Shown: one piece after another, positions 55,599-64,000 of the stretch
How positions within the stretch are numbered: the first letter of the stretch is position 1
How the letters are laid out: each line of letters begins with the position of its first letter
Source: Aggregatimonas sangjinii
GTDB taxonomy: Bacteria > Bacteroidota > Bacteroidia > Flavobacteriales > Flavobacteriaceae
Assembly (NCBI RefSeq): GCF_005943945.1
Contig: NZ_CP040710.1
Coordinates: 3,021,501-3,085,500, forward strand
Length of the DNA: 64,000 bases
Direction of reading: 5' to 3'
Made by a program: the position numbers and the translations under genes
Notes under the pieces: generated by a model
Databases searched by the model: none
Seen by the model: only the letters and a program-made list of their open reading frames with translations
Told to the model about the DNA's origin: nothing

Positions 55599-58584
55599 GC
55601 ATGTCACCATATTAAAAAATCCTGAGTTTAGGGAGAGCGAAAACTACGACGCGCTTCGAAAAAAAGGAATCGACTTTATTGAAAAATTGGGCAGCACCTA
55701 CTGGACCGATTACAATATTCACGATCCGGGTATTACCTTATTAGAACTGCTCTGCTTTGCCCAGACCGAAGTCGGTTTTAAGCTCGGCTTTTCGATTGAG
55801 GACCTCATTGCGTATAGAACGGATCAAGAAGTAAATTGGGACGATCAGTGCTTTTACACGGCCCGGGAAATATTGACCATCAATCCATTTACGGATAACG
55901 ACTGGCGCAAAGCGGTAATCGACCAACAGGGAATTGCGAATGCCTGGATGCAATGTACCCCTTGTCCCTGCCATCCCGACTTTTACGGCGATTGTAAGGA
56001 CAGTGTACTCACTTATGAGGTGACCGAACATCCCATTCATATCAAAGGTTTTTGGGATGCCTTGCTGGAGCTGGAGGTTGATTCGCAGTACGGCGATCTA
56101 AACGGGGGGAAGATCTTTCATCGGTTTTCCTTCGGAGGAGGACAGCACCGTGCTACCGCCGAAATAAGATTCAGTCCGTGGCACAAAGCAAAACTTGACG
56201 ATGCGCTGATGCGTGTGATCAAGGATGGCCCGATTGCGGACCTGACCATCGAACGAACCTACTATCATCTGGATGTGGCCGATGCCGTTTTCTACAAGGC
56301 CTTGCGAAATCCGTTGCGGGCGGATGTTACCTATAAAATCACCAATACGGCTACCACTTTGGAGGAGCACATTAGCTTGGTGGAACTGCCTGTAAAAATT
56401 TGGTTCAAAACGGATGATGGAAGGGCCGCCCTTCAAAAAAGCGATATCAGTACCGTTTTTGAGGATATTACCAAAACGGGGCCGTTTAGCCAATACCTCT
56501 ATCAACTTCAGAAGGCCGATGAGGCCGTAGCAAAAGCGAGAGCGGTATTGCATGCGCATCGAAACCTGGCCGAGGATTATTGCAACATTGGCACAGTTCC
56601 CATAGTGGATGTTGGCCTCTGTGCCGATATTGAAATGGCCGCGGATGCCGATATCGAAGCTGTGCTGGGCGAGGCGTACTATTTGATCACCGAATACCTA
56701 AATCCGGTGGTGAAGTTTTACACTTTAAGTGAGTTATTTTCCGACGGCAAGTATACCGAAGAAATCTTTCAGGGGCCAAAACTGGATCATGGCTTTATTT
56801 TGGAGGAGGAATTGGCGAATTCGGATTTAAGGACAACCATTTACACCTCCGATATCATAAACATTTTAATGGATGTCGAAGGGATCACGGCGGTAAAAAA
56901 TATAGCGATTACCCGCTACGATGAAGCGGGCAATTTGGTTGAATCCCAACCCTGGGAACTCCATATCGAACCTGGTCATCAACCCCGGCTCTACATACAT
57001 GCCTCCAAGGTTTTGGTTTTTAAGGATGAGCTTCCCTTCCTTCCCCATCAAGATGAACTGCATGATACACTACAATTATGGCGTGGCGTACGGCAGCAGA
57101 ACAAGGTGATACAAGCCGATAATGATTTGGAAGTCCCGGAAGGGGATTTTATAGACCATAGGGGGCACTATCCTATGCAGTACCATTTGCCGGAAACCTA
57201 TGGCGTTGGCGTACACGGCTTAAAAGAGCCGGCAACTGCGGCACGCAAGGCCCAGGCAAAACAATTAAAGGGCTACCTCTTAGTGTTTGAACATGTGTTG
57301 TCGGTATTTTTAAGGCAACTAGAACGGTTTAAGGACGTCCTCTCCATTAACCCGACCATTTCCAAAACGTATTTCTCAAGCTTGTTCAGCGAAGGGGAAT
57401 TCAAGGGGGTATCCGATTTTTATGTCGATATCGATGACAATGGTTTTCATGACCTTTTAGAAGATCGGGGACAATTTTTGGACCGTAGAAATTGTTTCTT
57501 AGACCATCTTTTGGCACGATTTGCAGAGTCGTTTAGCGATTATGCCTTGATGCTCTACCAGGCCTATGGCTCGGAGGAAAAGGCCGAGGAGGAACTCATT
57601 TTCGATAAAATCAATTTCTTGGAAAAGTTCCCGGTGATTTCGGCCAACCGTGCCAAGGCCTTTAACTACAAAGATGAGGCCCACGTTTGTCATCCCGACA
57701 ATGTCGCCGGCCTGAGCGAACGTATAAAGGTGGTACTAGGACTGAATGGTGCACATTCCTTCGTGCGGTATGAGGTCATCAAGAATACAAATGGCAAATG
57801 GAACGGTACTTGGCATCTTGAAAATGACTTGGAAGAACAGTTGCTACACGGTATCGAACTACAGGATATAGACCAGGAATACGATTTAAGAAACCAATTA
57901 AAGGATGCCGTGCATATGGCCATAGACCTACTTGCCCTAAAGACACAGCTTACCGTAGTTCCCGATGGCGGTGACTTTGCGGTAGTACTGGAGAACACCG
58001 ATGGGGATATCATTGCCAGGTCCCCCGGCACCTTCGCCCTGCTCGTCGATGGAAACGACCATGTCAACCTCATCGAGACTTTTATAGATAAAATTGTTCT
58101 TAGCGAAAAAGTTTATGTCGTAGAGCACATTTTGCTCCGGCCCAGAAATGCCCCTTCCCTTCTTATGGACGGAGACCCTTTTCTCCCGATATGTATAGAT
58201 AAGGATTGCAATTTATGCGGAGAGGAAGATCCCTATTCCTTTAGGATTACCGTGGTTTTAAATGGTGAACAAGGGGTGGCCAATAGCGGCATGGCCTTTA
58301 GAAGATTTGCGGAAAAAACCATACGCATGGAAACACCTGCGCATCTTGGCGTAAAAATTTGCTGGGTTTCGGAAACGCAACTCGAAGAATTTGAAACCCG
58401 TTACTGTGCATGGCTTTCCGAACTGGCGAAGGCGCTACCGGATAAGTCCGTTTTACAAGATAAACTAACAAAACTTATAGAAACATTTAAAAACTTAAAA
58501 AGTGTTTACCCCCAGGCCACCTTACATGACTGTGAAGACGGGGATGATGAAAACAGGGTTCGGTTGAATAGCACGATCATTTAA
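55591..58584 (+). CDS. eCIS baseplate protein, Pvc12-like
   Basis: This is a 997-residue protein starting at ATG 55591 inside the end of the previous gene; a TTG just before it is a frame extension. It begins MNKHVTILKNPEFRESENYD, then LGSTYWTDYNIHDPGITLLE, a segment typical of the large second wedge protein (Pvc12, gp7-like). The middle includes YPMQYHLPETYGVGVHGL. The C-terminus has a Cys-rich patch (CIDKDCNLCGEEDPYSFR) and the conserved RFAEKTIRMETPAHLGVKIC, CAWL ending. With Pvc11 it builds the baseplate wedges. The Cys pairs could bind metal or form disulfides in the released particle. Confidence 0.85.
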   Translation: MNKHVTILKNPEFRESENYDALRKKGIDFIEKLGSTYWTDYNIHDPGITLLELLCFAQTEVGFKLGFSIEDLIAYRTDQEVNWDDQCFYTAREILTINPFTDNDWRKAVIDQQGIANAWMQCTPCPCHPDFYGDCKDSVLTYEVTEHPIHIKGFWDALLELEVDSQYGDLNGGKIFHRFSFGGGQHRATAEIRFSPWHKAKLDDALMRVIKDGPIADLTIERTYYHLDVADAVFYKALRNPLRADVTYKITNTATTLEEHISLVELPVKIWFKTDDGRAALQKSDISTVFEDITKTGPFSQYLYQLQKADEAVAKARAVLHAHRNLAEDYCNIGTVPIVDVGLCADIEMAADADIEAVLGEAYYLITEYLNPVVKFYTLSELFSDGKYTEEIFQGPKLDHGFILEEELANSDLRTTIYTSDIINILMDVEGITAVKNIAITRYDEAGNLVESQPWELHIEPGHQPRLYIHASKVLVFKDELPFLPHQDELHDTLQLWRGVRQQNKVIQADNDLEVPEGDFIDHRGHYPMQYHLPETYGVGVHGLKEPATAARKAQAKQLKGYLLVFEHVLSVFLRQLERFKDVLSINPTISKTYFSSLFSEGEFKGVSDFYVDIDDNGFHDLLEDRGQFLDRRNCFLDHLLARFAESFSDYALMLYQAYGSEEKAEEELIFDKINFLEKFPVISANRAKAFNYKDEAHVCHPDNVAGLSERIKVVLGLNGAHSFVRYEVIKNTNGKWNGTWHLENDLEEQLLHGIELQDIDQEYDLRNQLKDAVHMAIDLLALKTQLTVVPDGGDFAVVLENTDGDIIARSPGTFALLVDGNDHVNLIETFIDKIVLSEKVYVVEHILLRPRNAPSLLMDGDPFLPICIDKDCNLCGEEDPYSFRITVVLNGEQGVANSGMAFRRFAEKTIRMETPAHLGVKICWVSETQLEEFETRYCAWLSELAKALPDKSVLQDKLTKLIETFKNLKSVYPQATLHDCEDGDDENRVRLNSTII

Positions 58585-58595
58585 AATACAATCCT

Positions 58596-61500
58596 ATGGC
58601 ACAAGTAATTCAACAAGATCGGTATCCAAAATTTGTAGCAGATCAGGTGCTTACAGAGAAAAGCCTAAATCAGATGTTCGGCTATTTGGAGGAGCAACAA
58701 CGCCTGACCAGAACCACCCTTATCGGCATAGGTATCCTGTGCGGAATGGAGGTTAGCGTAAATGCTGCAGGCACGGCATTGACCATATCGGAGGGTGTCG
58801 GGGTCACCTCCAAGGGCTACCTAGTGCCCTTTCCGGAAACGACCTATACGTTGTACAACGACGAGTTTTCGGCCGAACAAGATTTTTTTTACCCGCCTTT
58901 CCTAGATGCTGCCGATACCCAAAAGTTTCCGCTTCACCTCTTGCACAACGACGGTGCCGCCGAGGTTCAGAAACCGCTTACACCTGGATTTTTAGAGGAC
59001 AAGGTCGTTGTTATTTTTGTGGAGCTCCTCAAGGTGGACAATAAGAATTGCGATCCGGATTCCTGTGATGACAAGGGGTGTACCGTAGAAGTTACCCACA
59101 GACCACTTTTAGTGGCCCAGGCGAATATCGATAACCTTATTTTCGGGGATGGCGAGGTACCTTTTCTGCACGAGCCTGCCTGCACCGAATGGCCGGAGAT
59201 TAAAATGCCCAAGTACGATGTGCCGGCAACCCTGTTGTTGAGTTCACCTGCCATCCTTAAAGGGTTCCTCAACGTGCTCTCCAATGACTTCATTTTTGGC
59301 CTAGAGACAACTTTGGGGGCCGCATACAATTCCTTTGGGTATTACATCAAAGACGAATTTCCGAACAATCCCTTTTCTGGGCTTCGAAATTCCTTTGCTT
59401 TCCTATTTAATGGAACGATCACTGCGGAACAACTGTTGCACGTGCAATACTACTATGACTTTTTCTCCGATTTAATCCTGGCCTATGAAGAACTGCGAAA
59501 AATGTGCAATGATTGCCTATCGCTTTGCTGCCCGAACCAAGCGCTGTTTCCTCGACATTTGATTCTTGGCAACGCCATCAGTGCCCCTGACGAATTCAGA
59601 CATCATTGGATTCCATCGCCAGCCTTCTCATGCGATTGTTGTTCCGAAGGGCGAATCAAATTCCTTTTAAAAAAAATAGCCCTGCTCATTCAAAAAGTCA
59701 GGATTCCCAGGAGTGCGCTCGCTACCAACGAGCGGCAATCGATTATTAGGATTACACCGAGCAAATACGGAGATTTACCCCTTTCGCAAAAAGCCATTCC
59801 CTATTACTACGATATTCTCAATGCTCCTAATGTATTATATGACAACTGGAATTTTAAGAAAACAAAACTCAAAAAAGGCAATACCAATTTATCATTCGAC
59901 GCCGGGCTCTATAATTCCAATCCGTATTTTCATGACCCCCTAAGTTATGATTTAGAACCCTTTAACTTTCTTCGGGTGGAGGGTCATGTGGGGCAGAATT
60001 GGAAAACCGCCCTTGCCCAGGTGAACAAGATAAAATACGAAAAACGCTTACCCATAGATGTAGTCGCCTTGAACGGTGATATTTTCGCCCTTATCCAAAG
60101 CCTGCTCACCAGCAGCAATAGTCTGGCCGATATAATTTCCGGCAACAAGGATATCCTAGGGGAAATTCGGTGCTATTTTGCCGACCTCGAATCGCAGTAC
60201 GATGCCCATGCCGCTGAATTGCGATGCGCAATAATCAAGATAATGGCGTATTTCTACAACCTGAAAAAACTTGATACCGATTCGCCACCCGTTCCAACGA
60301 CCAACCTACCGCAGTCCGAAATGGTCCGCAAGGAATTTCCTGGCTATAGGACATTTGCCAATACCTACGGGGCCGATTTCGATGCATTTTACGCCCCGCT
60401 TAAAAATCAACCCTATATTACCCCAAAGGCCTTTGTGGATGGAGCGGCAGGCAAGGGCGAATTGCTGAGCCCTATCTACTTGATGTACTATTTGGAAAAA
60501 ATTTATGAAGCCCTGCCCGATGGCTTGATACAACTTGAAATAAAGGAACTTACCCAAGCGTTGAACGACGCTTCAGGAGTTGCGGTCATTATGCTTTTGG
60601 CATTGGACAACATCCCTGATTTTGAATTACCCGCCATGTGGGAAGAAAGTCTGGATGCCGCGATTCGAATCTGCAAAGCTGAAGTTTTTAATGTCCTCTA
60701 CAGAAACTTCCTTATCAATTACGTGCTTTTTATCTCCAACCAAACCTTTGCGCTCTATGCCTTTAAAAACCCCGGTGTACAGCACAAGGCAGGGGTAACC
60801 GTAGGCGGTACGCTAATTTTGGTATACAACGACAAACCGGAAATTAGGGACTTGACAAGACGTATCAATGGATCGGTCAGAGCGGTAACCGGCGCTCCCA
60901 TACCTGGTGCGAATGTTATCGAAAAAGGTACGTCCAACGGAACACAAACCGACTTCAATGGAAATTTTGTCATCACCACCAAAAGTCAGAACCCTATCCT
61001 TGTCGTATCATTTGTAGGATATGCCACTGTAGAAGTACCACTTGATAGTTCCAATACAGTGCCAGTGGTATTATCGCCCGTGGTCTCGCGCGGCACCAAT
61101 ACGTTCGCCGCGTCTGAGCGAGTATCGGAAGAGCCGATATTCGCTAACGATCCCGGTCGGTTCAATGCCAAAGCGAACAGCCCTTTTATGAATTTGAGAA
61201 ATAAAAATGAATCCGTAAAAAAGGCCGGTCTAAACGATATTTTCGAAATAATAGACCGTACGGGTGATAACGATCTTTCAGATCCGGAATTGGCCGCGTT
61301 GGTGAACCAATTCCCTGAAGGCACGGTAATCGCCGATTTCTTTGTGCCCAATATGTGTAAAGCGTCCTGTAACCCGATGAACTTCATCGTGATGGGCGAT
61401 AAGGAACCAAAGCCCGGGGAAACGAATGTGCGCCTGGATATGAAACAACGGGCATTCTGTGAGGACGATACTGGGGATCATGAAATCCTAATTGCCCCTG

Positions 61501-62465
61501 AGGGCGGGGAATTAAAAGTAGACGGAACCGTCGTGGCCAATGATTTCCGTTTTAAACCGACTGACTTCGCACCTGCCGATCAGGCCTCAAGGGAAATCGT
61601 GATCACCTATTCGGTCAATGCCGATGTCAAGAATATTACGGTAACCGTCTTCAAGAAACCGCAGGTCGCCATATCGATCGCTTCGAAAAATGATGCCACT
61701 AGGGTAGTGACCTTTAAGAATGACACCAAATTTGCGGATAGGTACGAATGGAATTTTGGAAACGGGCAGTTTTCGGACAAGCAAGATCCGGGACCCATTG
61801 GTTTTGAAAAAGATCGAACAGCCGTGGTAACATTAAAAGCAGGAAACGGACCCTGTGAAAATGAATCACAACCCCTGACCATTGTTTTTGAAGAACAGCC
61901 AACCGAGGAGCGAAGTTGCACACCGATCGATGAGTTGGGCGATAAATTTAAAATCCTACACGAGCTGAGTACCGATAAATTCAAAGGTGGGGTTCCCGAA
62001 TACGAACTTTTGATGAAAATCTTTTTGGAAAATTTCCCCGAGTTTATCGGCCTGCCCAAGAAAGAACAGTTCGATAAACTACGGCAAGACCTCACCCTGA
62101 CCGTTATTCAACGAATTATCAGAACCCTCAATACCATCGTAGGGAACAACGAAGAGCATAGACAATCGGCAGTTCTGTTGTATGAAATCATGATGGGAAT
62201 CATTATATTCTACTCTTGCTGCCAGAACCAGGATGTGGACGAGGCCCAAGTAAGAACGGCAAACACCTTGCGTATGATGCTCGGCCATCTCACCCCTTGG
62301 AAAGAACAGGTCGAATTCAAGGATGAGCAAAAAGCAGTGTTCAAAAATATGCTGGAAGCCGTCTTGAAGGAGTTGGACAAAACCAACAACGACACCCCTA
62401 CGAAGGTGGTCTATATAGACTTCCTTAAACAACTTGCGGAATGTCTAACCCAATTAGCGACCTAA
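58596..62465 (+). CDS. Large eCIS-associated multidomain protein, fibre or shell candidate
   Basis: This is a 1289-residue protein with no signal peptide. The N-terminus (RYPKFVADQVLTEKSLNQMF, RTTLIGIGILCGMEVSVNAA) is of a type that recurs in Bacteroidota eCIS loci. There are Cys clusters near residues 148-160 (NCDPDSCDDKGC) and 301-350 (CNDCLSLCCPN, CDCC). Residues about 757-828 are a carboxypeptidase-regulatory/SusC-type domain (INGSVRAVTGAPIPGANVIE, VVSFVGYATVEVPLD). About 1020-1100 is PKD-like (YEWNFGNGQFSDKQDPGPIG). The last 180 residues are helical. It takes the place where other systems encode tail-fibre and baseplate accessory genes. Binding a surface or a target glycan is a reasonable inference. 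Its end overlaps the next gene by 25 bp. Confidence 0.75.
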   Translation: MAQVIQQDRYPKFVADQVLTEKSLNQMFGYLEEQQRLTRTTLIGIGILCGMEVSVNAAGTALTISEGVGVTSKGYLVPFPETTYTLYNDEFSAEQDFFYPPFLDAADTQKFPLHLLHNDGAAEVQKPLTPGFLEDKVVVIFVELLKVDNKNCDPDSCDDKGCTVEVTHRPLLVAQANIDNLIFGDGEVPFLHEPACTEWPEIKMPKYDVPATLLLSSPAILKGFLNVLSNDFIFGLETTLGAAYNSFGYYIKDEFPNNPFSGLRNSFAFLFNGTITAEQLLHVQYYYDFFSDLILAYEELRKMCNDCLSLCCPNQALFPRHLILGNAISAPDEFRHHWIPSPAFSCDCCSEGRIKFLLKKIALLIQKVRIPRSALATNERQSIIRITPSKYGDLPLSQKAIPYYYDILNAPNVLYDNWNFKKTKLKKGNTNLSFDAGLYNSNPYFHDPLSYDLEPFNFLRVEGHVGQNWKTALAQVNKIKYEKRLPIDVVALNGDIFALIQSLLTSSNSLADIISGNKDILGEIRCYFADLESQYDAHAAELRCAIIKIMAYFYNLKKLDTDSPPVPTTNLPQSEMVRKEFPGYRTFANTYGADFDAFYAPLKNQPYITPKAFVDGAAGKGELLSPIYLMYYLEKIYEALPDGLIQLEIKELTQALNDASGVAVIMLLALDNIPDFELPAMWEESLDAAIRICKAEVFNVLYRNFLINYVLFISNQTFALYAFKNPGVQHKAGVTVGGTLILVYNDKPEIRDLTRRINGSVRAVTGAPIPGANVIEKGTSNGTQTDFNGNFVITTKSQNPILVVSFVGYATVEVPLDSSNTVPVVLSPVVSRGTNTFAASERVSEEPIFANDPGRFNAKANSPFMNLRNKNESVKKAGLNDIFEIIDRTGDNDLSDPELAALVNQFPEGTVIADFFVPNMCKASCNPMNFIVMGDKEPKPGETNVRLDMKQRAFCEDDTGDHEILIAPEGGELKVDGTVVANDFRFKPTDFAPADQASREIVITYSVNADVKNITVTVFKKPQVAISIASKNDATRVVTFKNDTKFADRYEWNFGNGQFSDKQDPGPIGFEKDRTAVVTLKAGNGPCENESQPLTIVFEEQPTEERSCTPIDELGDKFKILHELSTDKFKGGVPEYELLMKIFLENFPEFIGLPKKEQFDKLRQDLTLTVIQRIIRTLNTIVGNNEEHRQSAVLLYEIMMGIIIFYSCCQNQDVDEAQVRTANTLRMMLGHLTPWKEQVEFKDEQKAVFKNMLEAVLKELDKTNNDTPTKVVYIDFLKQLAECLTQLAT

Positions 62466-63877
62466 TGGGAGGAATTCGGCAAAATAACATCCAGGAGGCA
62501 CAGCTCGACTTTAAGATTCAAAACTTGGCGACGGATGGCATCAATGGAAACGATTTTGTCGCCTGGGCCAAAACCAATATTCTAGAAGTCTTGGACTGCC
62601 TCGCTACCGAATACACAAAACCGGAAACGGTAGTTTTGATGGAGGAACTTACCCTGGACCTCCAGCTCACCGTTCAAAATGACCTCTTTTCGGAAGGCGA
62701 AAAAGTACGCGACACCATCAGTCGGCAATTAAGGGCAGCCTTAAAAAAGGCTTTGGCCGAAAACAACATTAGCTGTTTGACCCATGCCCACCACAATGCC
62801 AAATTGGTTTTGGGCTATTTAGAACAAGGGCTGTTGACCAGTTGTGTTTCCGATGAAGAATGGGATGGGATGGTGACATCTTTTTATGGGGAATTGGCAG
62901 TGAACCAAGAGGTACGGTTTAAATGGGTGCAAACCATAAAAAACAAGCATGCCTTTATCAGGTTCTTTCGATTGAAAAGTGTTCCCGAACAACATGAACT
63001 CGTGGCGCAACTTACGAGTGAAATAAAGGTAATGCAACGAATCAATGCTTACTTGAAGTTGTTTACGGCAAATCCAGACTATTTTCTGTCCCTACCCCTA
63101 ATCGAATTTTACTATACCCTCTTTACTTTCCTACCAAATAACAACTGGTCGTTAGGTGCCGTACTACAACTTATGGTAGTTCAACACATGATTCCCGACA
63201 AAATAACATCCCAGAATCTGACCATTCCCAAAATAATACTCGCGGAAGTTTCTGCGGCATTGGAGCAAGCGCCTACCTTAAAGGACCATCCCTTTGGCAA
63301 TTCGACTGAACGGGAAGAACAGGGCATCAAGGAAGTACCCGGAAAGAACACAGCTACCATGCAACACGGCACGGAGGTCGGTGCCTATATCGGCCAGGCC
63401 GGTTTGGTGTTGTTGGCGCACTTTCTACCGCAGTTCCTCAAAAAGGTCGGCTACCTTAATGAAAAGGGTCAACTTATCGATGCCGTCGAGGTACCCATCC
63501 TTTTTCATTACATGGCCACAGGGGAAAGCAGTGCGCCCGAATGGAAGCTAACACTACCAAAAATACTAGCAGGCCTGGATCCCGGGGAGCATTGCAATAC
63601 CGCACTAAGACCGGTTAAAAATCTCGATACCGAAATCACTGAATTCTTGAAAGCGATCATCGGGCATTGGAAGGCTTTAAAAAACACGAGTCCGGATGGA
63701 CTGAGAGAAACATTTTTAGTCAGGGAGGGGGTTTTAAAGTCCAAGAACGGATTTTACTACTTACATATACCAGAACAAACCGTAGATATCCTACTCCCCT
63801 ACATTCCCTGGAACTATACGACGATAAGACTACAATGGATGCAAAACATCCTATTTGTAGCATGGAATAAAAGTTAA
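62441..63877 (+). CDS. eCIS tape-measure protein (Pvc14-like)
   Basis: This is a 478-residue protein. The C-terminal third matches the 'contractile injection system tape measure' family: GAYIGQAGLVLLAHFLPQFL, KKVGYLNEKGQLIDAVEVPI, LFHYMATGESSAPEW, LPKILAGLDP. The N-terminal part is helical. It begins with a sequence (IRQNNIQEAQLDFKI) common to the family, but it lacks the very long repeats of some homologs. Its length sets the particle tube length in related systems. The ATG lies 25 bp inside the previous gene, so it is translationally coupled. Confidence 0.9.
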   Translation: MSNPISDLMGGIRQNNIQEAQLDFKIQNLATDGINGNDFVAWAKTNILEVLDCLATEYTKPETVVLMEELTLDLQLTVQNDLFSEGEKVRDTISRQLRAALKKALAENNISCLTHAHHNAKLVLGYLEQGLLTSCVSDEEWDGMVTSFYGELAVNQEVRFKWVQTIKNKHAFIRFFRLKSVPEQHELVAQLTSEIKVMQRINAYLKLFTANPDYFLSLPLIEFYYTLFTFLPNNNWSLGAVLQLMVVQHMIPDKITSQNLTIPKIILAEVSAALEQAPTLKDHPFGNSTEREEQGIKEVPGKNTATMQHGTEVGAYIGQAGLVLLAHFLPQFLKKVGYLNEKGQLIDAVEVPILFHYMATGESSAPEWKLTLPKILAGLDPGEHCNTALRPVKNLDTEITEFLKAIIGHWKALKNTSPDGLRETFLVREGVLKSKNGFYYLHIPEQTVDILLPYIPWNYTTIRLQWMQNILFVAWNKS

Positions 63878-63880
63878 GAT

Positions 63881-64000
63881 TTGTTTTCTACGGCAGACAA
63901 AACGGTAAAACCGGCTGTAAGCGTTCAACGCAAGGCAGAGCAGGCTTTTTTTGGTCCTCAAAAAGAGCAGGGATCCCCTACGCCGGAAACTCCTTTCTTT
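63881..64000 (+). CDS. N-terminus of a probable DUF4157-type eCIS cargo/toxin (partial)
   Basis: An open frame starts with TTG at 63881, 3 bp after the tape-measure stop, and runs to the right edge (40 codons). The visible product (MFSTADKTVKPAVSVQRKAE, then QAFFGPQKEQGSPTPETPFF) has the Gln/Pro/Thr-rich leader with an 'AFFGP...ETPFF' string. That string typically precedes the DUF4157 domain of eCIS-associated proteins in Bacteroidota. DUF4157 proteins are cargo candidates, often with C-terminal toxin domains. Neither DUF4157 nor the toxin part is in the window, so the call rests on leader sequence and position. Confidence 0.5.
   Translation, partial: MFSTADKTVKPAVSVQRKAEQAFFGPQKEQGSPTPETPFF

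Noticed and set aside
43562-63877. Reading the locus as a contractile prophage or as a type VI secretion system
   Set aside because: There are no head, portal, terminase or lysis genes and no TssJ/L/M membrane-complex genes in the window; DUF4255, DUF5908, Pvc12-like and CIS tape-measure proteins are eCIS markers.

Overview
The window is chromosomal DNA from a marine-type member of the Bacteroidota, most likely a Flavobacteriaceae. The evidence is the protein families present (TonB-receptor and SusC-like carboxypeptidase-regulatory domains, an IgGFc-binding-like/TSP3 giant surface protein, LytTR two-component genes, Bacteroidota-type TssD) and several TAnnTTTG -7 promoter elements. The species cannot be named from sequence alone. 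No rRNA, tRNA, CRISPR array or intact transposase was found.

Layout. (1) 1-13.3 kb, minus strand: a giant secreted calcium-binding-repeat protein (5' end only; it runs off the left edge), two paralogous OmpA-like envelope proteins, a TonB-receptor-like barrel, and a 1006-aa TPR protein. (2) 13.7-23 kb: an FtsE-type ATPase, a secreted protein of unknown function, a GH63-like glucosidase, a membrane-anchored Nudix protein, polyphosphate glucokinase and a lipoprotein. (3) 23-32.3 kb: a MITE/REP-like inverted repeat, typA, a TonB-receptor-like barrel, a LytS/LytTR two-component pair, two paralogous small outer-membrane proteins flanking these genes, and kdsA. (4) 32.5-36.9 kb: a visibly A+T-richer minus-strand island headed by a divergent Hcp-like gene and a canonical TssD (type VI secretion tube/carrier protein). 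It is followed by a candidate effector, small membrane or lipid-anchored proteins that could be immunity proteins, and a broken gene end. (5) 37.1-42.2 kb: a SulP transporter, a persulfide-dioxygenase-like MBL/rhodanese protein, two tiny overlapping membrane ORFs, and a DnaQ/GIY-YIG nuclease. (6) 42.6-64 kb, plus strand: a LuxR-type regulator, a 20-bp palindrome, and a tightly packed operon for an extracellular contractile injection system (eCIS, related to PVC, Afp, MAC and AlgoCIS).

The eCIS operon runs in this order: Pvc16-like terminator (DUF4255), an unrecognised 413-aa protein, a single sheath, two tubes, DUF5908, LysM (Pvc7), VgrG-like spike (Pvc8), PAAR (Pvc10), gp25 (Pvc9), baseplate J (Pvc11), Pvc12-like baseplate, a 1289-aa protein carrying a SusC-type regulatory domain and a PKD-like domain, a Pvc14-like tape measure, and the first 40 codons of a probable DUF4157-type cargo protein. 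The AAA+ ATPase (Pvc15) expected in such loci is not in the window and should lie to the right.

The window therefore holds two separate contractile-secretion modules: an orphan Hcp/effector island, which would need a type VI apparatus elsewhere in the genome, and a self-contained eCIS. The least described parts are the Hcp-linked effector candidate, the 413-aa and 1289-aa eCIS proteins, the LuxR/palindrome pair, and the cargo gene cut by the right edge.
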